A stretch of 64,000 bases of DNA from JBGPHT01 sp041484525. Lineage in GTDB: Bacteria; Acidobacteriota; Terriglobia; Bryobacterales; Bryobacteraceae. The position numbers were made by a program, and so were the translations under genes. Positions 14,636 through 23,470 of the stretch are shown here, piece after piece (position 1 is the first letter of the stretch; the number at the start of each line of letters is the position of its first letter). Under the pieces are notes generated by a model. It was not told the origin of the DNA and did no database searches. It saw only the letters and a list, made by a program, of their open reading frames with translations. The stretch lies in assembly GCA_041484525.1 (NCBI GenBank), contig JBGPHT010000016.1, positions 1-64,000 on the forward strand, in the 5' to 3' direction.

Positions 14636-15988
14636 CTACGCCAGAATTTCCCGGACGACTTTCCCCGACACATCCGTCAGACGATAATCGCGGCCGGCGT
14701 GGCGGAAGGTCAGCTTCGTGTGGTCGAAACCGAGGCAGTGCAGAATCGTGGCGTGGAAATCGTGGACGTGGCATTCGTTCTCCACGATCTTGGAGCCCAG
14801 ATCGTCGGTAGCGCCGTACGTGATGCCGCCCTTCACACCGCCGCCGGCGAGCCACGACGAGAACGCGCGGTTGTAGTGGCCGCGGCCCATTTCGCCCTCC
14901 GGTCCGGGCGAGCGGCCGAACTCGGTGGTGAAGACCACGAGCGTATCTTTCAACAAGCCGCGCGATTTCAGATCGGCCATGAGGCCCGCCACCGGCTTAT
15001 CGATATTGCGTGCCAGCGGCGCATGGGTGTGGATATCGCCGTGCGCGTCCCAGTTCTTCGAGGAGCCGGTGTCGATCAGCTCGACGAACCGCACGCCCTG
15101 CTCGATCATGCGGCGCGCCACGATGCACTGCCAGCCGAAGCCGGTGGTGGAGCCGCGCTCCAGGCCGTAGAGCTTGAGTGTGGCGTCGGTTTCCTTCGCA
15201 AGATCGAGCGCCTGCGGCATCTCCATCTGCATGCCGAACGCGGTCTCGTAGGATTTGATGCGCGCCTCCAGCATCGGATCGCCCGGGTGCCGCTTCTGGT
15301 GTTTGCGGTTGAAGCGCTCGAGGAGTCCCAGTTCGAGCTTCTGCATCTCGGGCGAGGGCGCGCGCCGGTTGAGATCCGGGACCGGCTCGGGGCCGCTCGT
15401 CATACGCGTGCCCGAGTAGACGCCCGGCAAGAAGTCCGACGACCATACCTGACTGCCGCAGTAGGGCATCTCCGGCGCCAGCACGACGTAGCAGGGCAGG
15501 TTCTGGTTCTCGGTGCCGAGGCCGTACGTGACCCACGAGCCCACGCTCGGGCGCTTGAAGGTGACGGAGCCGGTGTGGATGCCGAGCGTCGCTTGAAAGT
15601 GATCGTTGTGGTCGCCGCGCATGGAGCGGATGATGCAGAGGTCGTCCACACATTCGGCGATGTTGGGGAACAGGTCGGTGACCTCGATGCCCGACTGGCC
15701 ATGCGGCCGCGCCGTCCAGGGCGACGCCAGAAACTTGCGGCCGTTCAGATCCGCCGGCTTGGGCTTGGGGTCGAACGAATCGGTGTGCGACATGCCGCCC
15801 GAAAGATAGATGAAGATCACGCGCTTCGCCGTGCCGGGGAAGTGCGGGGTTTTGGGGGCGAGCGGGTTGGCCGCGCCGGGCGTGGTGCCCTTCGCCATCA
15901 GCTCGCTCAGCATGGCGGGGAAGAGGCCCGATCCCAGCAGGAGCGAGCGTACCATCTGGCGCCGGTTGCAATCGCAGGTCATCGTCAC
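14636..15988 (-). CDS. DUF1501 family (sulfatase/alkaline-phosphatase-like) protein
   Basis: 450 residues; MTCDCNRRQ at 15982 is an alternative start. The N-terminus 'CNRRQMVRSLLLGSGLF' resembles a Tat signal. Family features: 'AKRVIFIYLSGGMSHTDSFDPKP' near the start, 'LPCYVVLAPEMPYCGSQVWSSDFLPG', 'FVELIDTGSSKNWDAHGD' and 'LVVFTTEFGRSPGPEGEMGRGHYN', which is the standard pattern of DUF1501 in Planctomycetes and Acidobacteria. These belong to the alkaline-phosphatase superfamily fold; the substrate is unknown. It starts 3 bases after the PSD1-type gene, and this pairing is widespread, so the two almost certainly act together. Confidence 0.9.
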   Translation of the reverse strand: MTMTCDCNRRQMVRSLLLGSGLFPAMLSELMAKGTTPGAANPLAPKTPHFPGTAKRVIFIYLSGGMSHTDSFDPKPKPADLNGRKFLASPWTARPHGQSGIEVTDLFPNIAECVDDLCIIRSMRGDHNDHFQATLGIHTGSVTFKRPSVGSWVTYGLGTENQNLPCYVVLAPEMPYCGSQVWSSDFLPGVYSGTRMTSGPEPVPDLNRRAPSPEMQKLELGLLERFNRKHQKRHPGDPMLEARIKSYETAFGMQMEMPQALDLAKETDATLKLYGLERGSTTGFGWQCIVARRMIEQGVRFVELIDTGSSKNWDAHGDIHTHAPLARNIDKPVAGLMADLKSRGLLKDTLVVFTTEFGRSPGPEGEMGRGHYNRAFSSWLAGGGVKGGITYGATDDLGSKIVENECHVHDFHATILHCLGFDHTKLTFRHAGRDYRLTDVSGKVVREILA

Positions 15989-15991
15989 TCC

Positions 15992-18331
15992 TCAATCCAA
16001 GGTCAAAAACTCACTGCTGCTCAACAGGACGCGCATCAGGGCGGCCCAGGACTGCTGCGAGGCCGCGAGAAATTGGCGGACATCCTTCACTTCGTCGGAT
16101 GACGGCGCGCGCCCGTACGCCAGCTTATATGCGTACGTGAGATTGCCATTCACCCGCGCCGCCAGGGCCTCGGCCTGCGCGTGAAAAAACGGGTCGTTCA
16201 TCGTGTAGAGAGCTTGCAGCGCAGTGGTCGTCACGGGCCGCACACCAGTTTCGGAGTTGGTATCGGCGCCGTCGAAGAGATCGAGGAACGGCTGCCGCCG
16301 GATGCGCTGCTGCATCAGGTAGACGCTGCGCTTGCTAGTGGCGAACTTGTCTTCGGCCCCGCTGAACGGCGTGTGCTGCGTGTATTTCCACTGCATCTCC
16401 GGCGGGAACGGCTCCTCGCCGCCGGGTGCGGGATCGAGCTTGCCGCTCAACGCCAGCAGCGAATCGCGGATCTCTTCCGCGTCCAGCCGCCGCCGGTTGA
16501 AACGCCACTGATACGCGTTCTTCGAGTCCTTCAAAGCGTTGCGCGCGTCATCGCCGCTCGCCATCTGGTAGCCGCGCGAGAGCATGATCAGACGGTGCAT
16601 CTTCTTCACCGACCAGCCGCTCTCGACGAATCGGGCCGCGAGATAATCCAGCAGTTCGCGATTGACCGGCGCCTCGCCGCGCGCGCCGAAATCATCGGGC
16701 GTGGGCACGATGCCCTGGCCGAAATGCCATAGCCAGATGCGGTTCACCATCACGCGCGCGGTCAGTGGATTCTTCGGGTCGGCGATCCAGTCCGCCAGTT
16801 CGAGCCGCCCCGAACCCTTTTCGTCCGGTGGCAGTTTAGCCGCGCCGAGAACCGTGAGGAATCCGCGCGGCACCGCCGGCCCCAGCGTGCCAGGCTCACC
16901 GCGCACCATGACGCGCGCGTCGCCAGGAGTCCCTTCCGAAACGGCGTAAGCTTTCGCCAGGTACGGATATTCCGCGGAGAGCTTGCGCAGCTTCTCGCGA
17001 TTCTCCTGCTCGGCCTTCCGCTTTTCCTCCGGCGTGGCGAACTTGATCCGGGCGGCCTTGATGTCCTCGATGCGGTTGTCGAGGCCGGAAAGTTCCGTCT
17101 CGTAATACTTAAGCTTCTCGGCATCTTCCGGACGCAGCGCCGCGAAGCCGTAGGTGTGCGGATAGATCTCGGTGCCCGCGTGCGCAAAATTGGTGCTCTT
17201 GAAAATACCGTAGAGCGCGTAGTAATCGGCGGTGGGGATGGGGTCGAACTTGTGATCGTGACAGCGCGCGCATCCCACGCTCAGGCCGAGCATGCCTTTG
17301 CCGAGGTTGTCGATGGCGTCGTCGATCGTCAGGTGGAATTCGGCCTTGCGGGATCCGAAGCGGCGCGCGTTGGCGAGATAGCTGGTGGCGACGATCTTCT
17401 GCTGCCATTCCTCTTTGTTCTTCTCGAGTAGGTTGTCGCGCGCGGCGATCGCGTCGCCCGCGATCTGGTCGCGCAGAAACTGATCGTACGGCTTGTCGCC
17501 GTTGAACGATTCGATCACCCAGTTGCGGTACCGGTACATGGCGGGCACGGGGAAATCGGCGTTATCGCCCGAAGTATCGGCATAGCGCACGACGTCCAGC
17601 CAGTGCCGTCCCCATCGCTCCCCATACTGCTGCGACGCGAGCAGCCGGTCCACTATTTTGGCGAAGGCGTTCGGCGAATTGTCCTTGAGGAAGGCGTCCA
17701 CTTCTTCCGGCGTGGGAGGGAGGCCGGTCAGATCGTAGGTGGCGCGTCGGATCAGCGCGAGTTTGCCGGCGCGCGGCTGGGCCGTCAGCTTCTGCTCATC
17801 CATCTTCGACTTCAGGAAGCGGTCGATGGGCGACAGATTCCACTCGGACGAGGAAGCGCGCGGCGGCTCGGGATCGCGCACCGGTTGGAAAGACCAGTGC
17901 TGCCGGGCCGTTTCCCAGTTGTAGGCAGGCGGCGCCGGAGCCGGAGGCAGAGCGTCAGTGCGCGGATCGGGCGCGCCCATCCGGATCCACTCAGCCAGTT
18001 TCTCGATTTCAGACCGATCGAGCGTCTTGCCGGGCGGCATCTTGAAATCTTTGTTGATGCCGCGCACGGCGGCGATGATCAGGCTCTCTTCGGGCTTCCC
18101 TGACACGAGCACCGGCAGGCCAGACTTTCCGCCGCGCAGCATTCCCGCGCGGGAATCGAGCAGCAGGCCGGCCATCGGCGGCGAGACCTTCGAGCTGTGA
18201 CAGGCGTAGCAGTTGGCGACGAGCAAGGGGCGGATGTGGGTCTCGAAGAATGCGATGCCGTCCGCCGAGGGAGCTTGGGCGCAGAGGGGGACGACAAATA
18301 CCAGCATGCCGATCGCCCTCCACATGGACAT
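15992..18331 (-). CDS. PSD1/DUF1549/DUF1553 protein with cytochrome c-type domain
   Basis: 779 residues from the ATG at 18331 (MSMWRAIGMLVFVVPLCAQ signal peptide); the longer open frame to 18448 runs through repeat-like DNA. The planctomycete cytochrome c domain shows the heme motif CYACH at about residue 41, preceded by 'ETHIRPLLVANC'. DUF1549 follows ('PIDRFLKSKMDEQKL...RWGRHWLDVVRYADTSGDN'), including a second CARCH motif in the middle, and DUF1553 forms the C-terminus ('ARVMVNRIWLWHFGQGIV'). No Shine-Dalgarno is seen. Such proteins are exported and partner with DUF1501; a role in polysaccharide use has been suggested. Confidence 0.9.
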   Translation of the reverse strand: MSMWRAIGMLVFVVPLCAQAPSADGIAFFETHIRPLLVANCYACHSSKVSPPMAGLLLDSRAGMLRGGKSGLPVLVSGKPEESLIIAAVRGINKDFKMPPGKTLDRSEIEKLAEWIRMGAPDPRTDALPPAPAPPAYNWETARQHWSFQPVRDPEPPRASSSEWNLSPIDRFLKSKMDEQKLTAQPRAGKLALIRRATYDLTGLPPTPEEVDAFLKDNSPNAFAKIVDRLLASQQYGERWGRHWLDVVRYADTSGDNADFPVPAMYRYRNWVIESFNGDKPYDQFLRDQIAGDAIAARDNLLEKNKEEWQQKIVATSYLANARRFGSRKAEFHLTIDDAIDNLGKGMLGLSVGCARCHDHKFDPIPTADYYALYGIFKSTNFAHAGTEIYPHTYGFAALRPEDAEKLKYYETELSGLDNRIEDIKAARIKFATPEEKRKAEQENREKLRKLSAEYPYLAKAYAVSEGTPGDARVMVRGEPGTLGPAVPRGFLTVLGAAKLPPDEKGSGRLELADWIADPKNPLTARVMVNRIWLWHFGQGIVPTPDDFGARGEAPVNRELLDYLAARFVESGWSVKKMHRLIMLSRGYQMASGDDARNALKDSKNAYQWRFNRRRLDAEEIRDSLLALSGKLDPAPGGEEPFPPEMQWKYTQHTPFSGAEDKFATSKRSVYLMQQRIRRQPFLDLFDGADTNSETGVRPVTTTALQALYTMNDPFFHAQAEALAARVNGNLTYAYKLAYGRAPSSDEVKDVRQFLAASQQSWAALMRVLLSSSEFLTLD

Positions 18332-18343
18332 TAGTATATCGCT

Positions 18344-18455
18344 CGTGGCAACAGAGCCGCGCGCGTGAGCACGCGGTTGGTGGGCAGCAGAGTGCCTTTC
18401 CATTAGGGGTCGCCGCGTTGCCACGGCCGACCGCTCCCTTACGGTCACGGCCCTG
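18344..18455. repeat. Intergenic inverted-repeat element, possibly a dispersed repeat
   Basis: CGTGGCAAC (18344-18352) is repeated inverted at 18417-18425. Inside lies a GC-rich hairpin (CCGCG...CGCGG, about 18358-18377), and just outside is a short palindrome GACCG-N8-CGGTC (about 18429-18446). It fills the 113-base gap between the PSD1 gene and the next leftward gene. It could be a REP-like or MITE-like dispersed repeat, or a terminator for the upstream gene. Confidence 0.4.
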
Positions 18456-19053
18456 TTCGACGCTTCGCGCGGATCGTCACGTTTAGTTCATCGTTGCGGA
18501 TGTTGGTGAAGCGCAGGGTCACGCGAGACTGGGCGTCGAGCGCGATCACGGCGGGAGTATTGACGCTCGTCAGCATCCAGCCGTCGGGCAGGGTCACGTA
18601 GTTGAGCGGACGGCCGAGCGTCCGGGTCCAGACGAGTTCCCCGTTCTCGACTTTATAGCCCACCGGGTCGACGTACGACTCCTCCACTCGAATGCGGACG
18701 GTTTCGCCCTCGGCAACCGCCTTCGACAGATCGCCTTGCACCACCACCGAGTCGGGGTCCGTCGGCGTCGGGTAGTAGCCGAGTGCGTTCACTTCCTTGC
18801 CGGTGACCGTGTGAGTGTGGAGCGGCTCGCCCGTGTCGAGGTTGAACATCTTTGCATCTGGCGAAACCGCGCTGCCTTTGCGCACGAAACTGTGGACCGA
18901 TTTCTGGCCCACGCGCGTGACCGTGAAATCGTGAGAGATGCGGAACTGGTGCGTCGCAGGGTCGAGGAGCCAGTAGCGGATGTCGCGGTCGTGTTCCGCG
19001 CGATGGAACTGCGCGAAGACGAGGGCCGGCGCCAGTAGTAAGATCCATCTCAT
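18445..19053 (-). CDS. Exported protein, paralogue of the adjacent upstream gene
   Basis: 202 residues with signal peptide (MRWILLLAPALVFAQ). The mature part looks beta-rich. It is clearly related to the product of 19050-19637: 'RTLGRPLNYVTLPDGWMLTSVNTPAVI' here against 'DRPLGIKRNVVVLPKGFELVDSASPAIV' there, and both have 'ATG/TGEPL...V.GK' and a final 'RxxF.N.R.D.L.V.I' strand. The starts overlap the preceding stop by 4 bases. No known family; tandem duplication is inferred from shared architecture. Confidence 0.7.
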   Translation of the reverse strand: MRWILLLAPALVFAQFHRAEHDRDIRYWLLDPATHQFRISHDFTVTRVGQKSVHSFVRKGSAVSPDAKMFNLDTGEPLHTHTVTGKEVNALGYYPTPTDPDSVVVQGDLSKAVAEGETVRIRVEESYVDPVGYKVENGELVWTRTLGRPLNYVTLPDGWMLTSVNTPAVIALDAQSRVTLRFTNIRNDELNVTIRAKRRTGP

Positions 19054-19637
19054 TTGAGCCTCCTGCCGACGATCCGTACGGGAAGCTGGTCGTCGCGGTC
19101 ATTCAGGAAACTGACGCGGATGCGGCTGTCGGCGCCGGTGGACACGATGGCCGGCGATGCCGAGTCCACCAGTTCAAAACCCTTGGGCAGCACCACTACG
19201 TTGCGCTTGATTCCGAGCGGGCGGTCGAAGACGAAGCCGGTCTCGGTTTCGTAATATGACAACGCGTCGGTGTACGTCTTATAGATGCGGATGCGCGTCT
19301 CGGCGCCCTTCGGCACGGGCTTGAGCAGCGTTACCCGGAGAAACTGCGCATCGTCCGCGGTGCGCGCGCCCACGCCGCCCGAGGCCTTCGCGCTCTTGCC
19401 GTCGACCACGGTGAATTCGAGCGGCTTACCGGTCGCGCGGTCGATGACGCGCTCCTTCGACGCCGTCGAGCCGGGACGGATGGGGTTGAAGAAGTAGGCC
19501 GCGCCTTCGCGCACAGCCGTCACATCGTAGATGATGTCGAAGGCGTGCGTGCCGGGCGCCAGCAGTTCGTAGACGGTGATCTCATCCGCCCCGCGCAGCG
19601 GCGCCAAGGCAATCAACAGCAGCAATATCGTTTTCAT
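19050..19637 (-). CDS. Exported protein, paralogue of the adjacent downstream gene
   Basis: 195 residues with signal peptide (MKTILLLLIALAPLRGA). The mature sequence begins DEITVYELLAPGTHAFDIIYDVT and aligns along its length with the product of 18445-19053 (there 'DIRYWLLDPATHQFRISHDFTVT'). Both neighbours overlap by 4 bases (ATGA-type), giving a tight three-gene operon with the S15-type hydrolase upstream. Function unknown; a periplasmic partner or processed substrate of the hydrolase is possible. Confidence 0.7.
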   Translation of the reverse strand: MKTILLLLIALAPLRGADEITVYELLAPGTHAFDIIYDVTAVREGAAYFFNPIRPGSTASKERVIDRATGKPLEFTVVDGKSAKASGGVGARTADDAQFLRVTLLKPVPKGAETRIRIYKTYTDALSYYETETGFVFDRPLGIKRNVVVLPKGFELVDSASPAIVSTGADSRIRVSFLNDRDDQLPVRIVGRRLK

Positions 19638-21592
19638 TCCGTCACCCTCAATTGGATGCGTGAGCCGTCGGCGCCGCCGTAATACACGCGCTCAAAGGCC
19701 TTCTGAAAATCGGCCGCCAACGCTTTTGGAATCTCCATGAACTTCTGCGGATTGCGATCCGTCAGTGGGAACCACGAACTTTGCACCTGCACCATGATGC
19801 GATGCCCCTGGCGCCAGGTGTGCGCGATATCCGGCAGCACAAACATGATGCGGTCGGGTTTACCGGGTTCGAACGGCACCGGCTTTTCGAAGCTCTTGCG
19901 GAACTTGCCGCGGAACGGCTCGCCGCGAATGAGTTGCTGGTAGCCGCCCATCGGCACGGCGTTGGGGTTGGCGGCGGCTGCTGGGGCTGCGGCGGGCGGA
20001 GCGCCGGGGAGGGCGGCGGGCGCTGGGTTGTTGTAATCCGGGTAGTCGCCCGGGAACACGTCGATCACCTTCACGTCGAAATCGGAATCGGTGCCTGTGG
20101 TCGAAACCTTCAGATCGACCGTGATCGGTCCGAGGACGGTCACGTCGCGATCCAGCAGCTCCGTCTTGAAGACCAGCACATCGGGGCGCATCGAGGCGAA
20201 GCGCTGGTCCTCCGTCATGTAGCTGTTCAAGATGCCCAGCCCGATGCGGCTAATATACGGCACCGGCTTGTTGGGATCGGAGAGGTACTCTTCGAATCCC
20301 GACTCCACCGGTCGCGACCACGTCAGCTTTCCCTTCGAGTCGAGGAAGATATCGGTGGGCTTGGCTTCGCGCGGCGGCCACTGGTCGAATCTCCGCCACT
20401 GGTTCATCCCCGTTTGAAACAGCCAGGCCTTGGGAAACTTGCCGTCGCCTCGGCCTTTCAGGTAGTAAACGAAAAACGGCAGCTCGATCTTCTCGCGATA
20501 ATACTGCCCGGTCTTCGAGCCGAAGTTGATGTTGCCGAGCCGGTCGCCGTCGCCGCGCGCGAAGCCGCCGTGATTCCACGGACCCATCACCAGCATGTCG
20601 GCGGGCGGCGTGTTCTTCTCCATGAAATCGAACTGGCGCAGGGGGCCCTGCGGGTCCTCGGTGTCGTACCAGCCGCCTACGAGCATCACGGCCGGCTTGA
20701 TGGCTTTCAAGTGCTTCCAGATGGCGCGCGATTGCCACACTTCGTCGTACGAGGTATGGTCGATGTTCATGTTCCACATGGGTTGCTTGTGTTTGAAATA
20801 TTTCTCGTCGCCGTTCGAGAGCGAGCCCAGGCTGAGGTAGAAGTCGTAGCCGTCGGGCGTGCCGAAGTCGAACGGGACCGTGCGCTGCGGCGGCGCCGGG
20901 TCGCCTTCGCGATTGCGGAACCCCATGTAGAAACTGAAGCGGTGCGCCAGCATGAAGGCGCCGTTGTGGTAGACGTCGTCGCCCATGTAGTAATCGGTGA
21001 CGGGCGCCTGCGGGGAAACGGCCACCAGAGCGGGGTGCGCGTCCACCATCCCGGCAGTGGCGTAGAATCCGGGCTGCGAGATGCCCCACATGCCGGCCTT
21101 GCCGGTGTTGCCGGGGACGTGTTTGACCAGCCAGTCGACGGTGTCCCAGGTGTCGGTGCTCTCGTCCGTATCCTGCGGGCCGTTCTTCGCCGGCTTGTGC
21201 GGGCGAATGGTAACGAAGTCGCCCTCGCTCATGAAGCGGCCGCGCACATCCTGGTACACGAAGATGAACTTTTCGCGCTCGAACAACTCGGACGGGCCGA
21301 GGCTGCCGCGGTATAAGTCGATGCCGTACGGCGCCACGTTGTAGCCGGTGCGCTGCATGAGCATGGGGTAAGTCTTGCCGTCGGAAAAAACATCCTTCGG
21401 GATGTAGACGGAGGTGAAGAGCTTGACCCCGTCGCGCGCGGCAATGCGGTATTCGAACTTGGTGTAGTTCTCGCGAACGAAGGCCGCGCGTTCGGCCGCC
21501 GCCGTGCCGGTCTGGGCGGCGCCGCGCCCTCCTTGAGCGGCGGCAAGGCCCGCGAGTAGCAGGACGAGAATCAAAGTGGGCATGACGGGCAT
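19634..21592 (-). CDS. CocE/NonD-type (peptidase S15 / X-Pro dipeptidyl-peptidase-like) hydrolase, exported
   Basis: 652 residues; ATG at 21583 is an alternative start. Signal peptide (MPTLILVLLLAGLAAAQ). The alpha/beta-hydrolase core has 'YNVAPYGIDLYRG', the nucleophile Ser172 in GMWGISQPG, an Asp in GGWYDTEDP and a His in GPWNHGGF, then a C-terminal jelly-roll domain (PX/CocE type, 'DVTVLGPITVDLKVSTTGTDSDFDVKVID'). Family members hydrolyse acyl esters or peptides; substrate here is unknown. A low-complexity Pro/Ala insert (about 516-545) lies in the C-terminal domain. It leads the operon with the two paralogous exported proteins. Confidence 0.85.
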   Translation of the reverse strand: MPVMPTLILVLLLAGLAAAQGGRGAAQTGTAAAERAAFVRENYTKFEYRIAARDGVKLFTSVYIPKDVFSDGKTYPMLMQRTGYNVAPYGIDLYRGSLGPSELFEREKFIFVYQDVRGRFMSEGDFVTIRPHKPAKNGPQDTDESTDTWDTVDWLVKHVPGNTGKAGMWGISQPGFYATAGMVDAHPALVAVSPQAPVTDYYMGDDVYHNGAFMLAHRFSFYMGFRNREGDPAPPQRTVPFDFGTPDGYDFYLSLGSLSNGDEKYFKHKQPMWNMNIDHTSYDEVWQSRAIWKHLKAIKPAVMLVGGWYDTEDPQGPLRQFDFMEKNTPPADMLVMGPWNHGGFARGDGDRLGNINFGSKTGQYYREKIELPFFVYYLKGRGDGKFPKAWLFQTGMNQWRRFDQWPPREAKPTDIFLDSKGKLTWSRPVESGFEEYLSDPNKPVPYISRIGLGILNSYMTEDQRFASMRPDVLVFKTELLDRDVTVLGPITVDLKVSTTGTDSDFDVKVIDVFPGDYPDYNNPAPAALPGAPPAAAPAAAANPNAVPMGGYQQLIRGEPFRGKFRKSFEKPVPFEPGKPDRIMFVLPDIAHTWRQGHRIMVQVQSSWFPLTDRNPQKFMEIPKALAADFQKAFERVYYGGADGSRIQLRVTE

Positions 21593-21607
21593 TCTAGCCC
21601 ATTCGCG

Positions 21608-21922
21608 CTACTTCTTGGGCGTGCTTTGTTTGGCGATGATCTGGTCTTTGATCTTGTCGTAGGTAGCTTGCGGGACGATCTTCCGCGAGACGAGCTGGTC
21701 CTTCCGGTCATAGGGCCGGCCGGCGATGATCTTGGCGGAATAAGCGTCGCCGATGCCGGGAAGCGCCTTGAGCGCATCCTGGCTGGCGGTGTTGATGTCG
21801 AGTTGCGCGGCTGCGGCGGCAGGCGATGCCGGCGTCTTCTTCGGCGTGGCCTTCTTTTGCGCCGGCGCCGCTGCCAGCGACAACGCCGCGATCAGGATCA
21901 GTATGTATTTTGCGAATTTCAC
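21608..21922 (-). CDS. ComEA-like helix-hairpin-helix protein, exported
   Basis: 104 residues: signal peptide (MKFAKYILILIAALSLAAA), a Lys/Pro/Ala linker, then one HhH domain 'LDINTASQDALKALPGIGDAYSAKIIAGRPY' with the typical LPGIG hairpin. This is the minimal ComEA type that binds DNA in the periplasm during transformation, although some small members have unknown roles. It ends 15 bases before the S15-type hydrolase gene. Together with comF at 2936 it hints at DNA uptake capacity. Confidence 0.8.
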   Translation of the reverse strand: MKFAKYILILIAALSLAAAPAQKKATPKKTPASPAAAAAQLDINTASQDALKALPGIGDAYSAKIIAGRPYDRKDQLVSRKIVPQATYDKIKDQIIAKQSTPKK

Positions 21923-22032
21923 GGTGTCCCTCCCAGGTCAGATTCTAGCGAAGGGCGAGCGTCTTCCGCAGCCCCCTTGGGTGGCCATTCTTCAGGCCGC
22001 TGCAGCCGGTAGGTTTTGGATAAACTACCGGC

Positions 22033-23460
22033 ATGATCGGAGTGCTATTGCTGCTGGCACAGGCACAGGTGGCGCAGACGCTTCCCACGCCCAAGCGGCC
22101 GCTGGAGATTGTCAGCCTCACGGATCAGGCGCGGGGCGTGCCCCCGGAGTTTTCGGCCGACCTGCTGCTGCGAATCGCCGCGTCCACGCTCATTACCGAG
22201 ACCAAGTGGAAACGCGAGCTGATTGAGGATGCCTTCGTCTCGGCGGCGCACGCTCCCCTGCCCTACAGACAAAGCGGCAGCAGCATCTCGACGGACACGC
22301 GCTGGTCGCAGGAGTGGTGGCCTAACGACCTGGAGAAGCTGACGCTCCAGACACGAGCCGTGGATGCCATGCTGGCGCTCGACCGCGAGCGGGCGCTGGC
22401 TATGTTCCAGGACGTCGTCATGGGCGAGATTGCAACGCCCACCTGCCAGGATGCGGTATCGCCGGACCTCTCTTCGTATTACAAGACTGCGACGGAATTG
22501 TTTCGACGCGCCTTCACAGCGGAGCAGCGAAAGAAGGAGAGGGACGTCCAGTTTCTCGGAGATGTGATGGGAGCCATGCACTCCGCCGCGCAGGTGGTGC
22601 CGATCCTGAAACTCCTGGCCGAGGTGGAACTGACGGATGCCCAGCGGCAGCAGTTGACGGCGAAGTTCGCGGCAACGCTTGAAGCCGTCCCCGCCAACGA
22701 CCGCATTTTCGGCAGGAGCGAACCGGTCCTGGTCTCCTCGGCCGTCCCGGCGATGCACGATTCGCTGCTCCTGCTGCCGGCGCTACGCGCGTACATCGTG
22801 CGCAACGAGAGCGGCGCACGCTGTAGCGACTGGCGCGTGAAGATGGGCAACTTGCCCGCGGCCGTGGCCAGTTTCAACACGCTGGTTGCCAAGGTGGACC
22901 CGGGAGCCACGCTGTACAAGCCGATCGCCGAAGAAGAATCGAAGCCCCTCAAGGACGGTCGCACGTTCGATCCGAAAATGTTCTGGCAGTCGAAGCGGTC
23001 GAAAGAAGTGCTGGATGCGCTCAAGTGGTTGAACCACGGCAACCGCAATCTGCCCGACAACCAGCGTTTCTGGACGCTCGAGGAGCGTTCCACGAAGGAA
23101 TGGGACGCGCACTATCACGATCTGCTGAAACTGATCGAAGCGTGGAAGGAAGAGGAAGAAACGTCGGCCGCGGATTACTATTTCATGGTGGCGCATACGT
23201 ACGAGTCGCTGGCGGCGCTGGTCCCGCCGGGGCCGGCACGGGAGGATGCGATGTCGAACTTTCTCAGCTTCGTGGAGCAGCGTTACGCTACGCTCGAAAA
23301 CCGCAATCTGTGGTTCGTCATGGCGCGCTCGGCCTTGCAGCGGGCGAACTTCTCGAAGGACCCGAAGGACAGGGCGTGGATCTTCGACCGGATGGCGAGG
23401 AGCGGGAGCCCGGCGATCGCCGCGTATGCGCAGGTGGCTGCGAGAATCGGGCTGCCGTAG
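22033..23460 (+). CDS. Exported helical protein of unknown function
   Basis: 475 residues. Short signal-like N-terminus (MIGVLLLLAQAQVAQTLPTP). The body is largely helical with repeat-like paired helices ('RAVDAMLALDRERALAMFQDVVMGE', 'DVMGAMHSAAQVVPILKLLAEVELTD'), reminiscent of an alpha-solenoid or TPR-like scaffold, but no family is recognised. It is divergent from the ComEA-like gene (110-base gap) and converges on the acyl-CoA ligase gene with a 10-base gap, so it is probably a single-gene unit. Confidence 0.6.
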   Translation: MIGVLLLLAQAQVAQTLPTPKRPLEIVSLTDQARGVPPEFSADLLLRIAASTLITETKWKRELIEDAFVSAAHAPLPYRQSGSSISTDTRWSQEWWPNDLEKLTLQTRAVDAMLALDRERALAMFQDVVMGEIATPTCQDAVSPDLSSYYKTATELFRRAFTAEQRKKERDVQFLGDVMGAMHSAAQVVPILKLLAEVELTDAQRQQLTAKFAATLEAVPANDRIFGRSEPVLVSSAVPAMHDSLLLLPALRAYIVRNESGARCSDWRVKMGNLPAAVASFNTLVAKVDPGATLYKPIAEEESKPLKDGRTFDPKMFWQSKRSKEVLDALKWLNHGNRNLPDNQRFWTLEERSTKEWDAHYHDLLKLIEAWKEEEETSAADYYFMVAHTYESLAALVPPGPAREDAMSNFLSFVEQRYATLENRNLWFVMARSALQRANFSKDPKDRAWIFDRMARSGSPAIAAYAQVAARIGLP

Positions 23461-23470
23461 ACGCGCGCAT

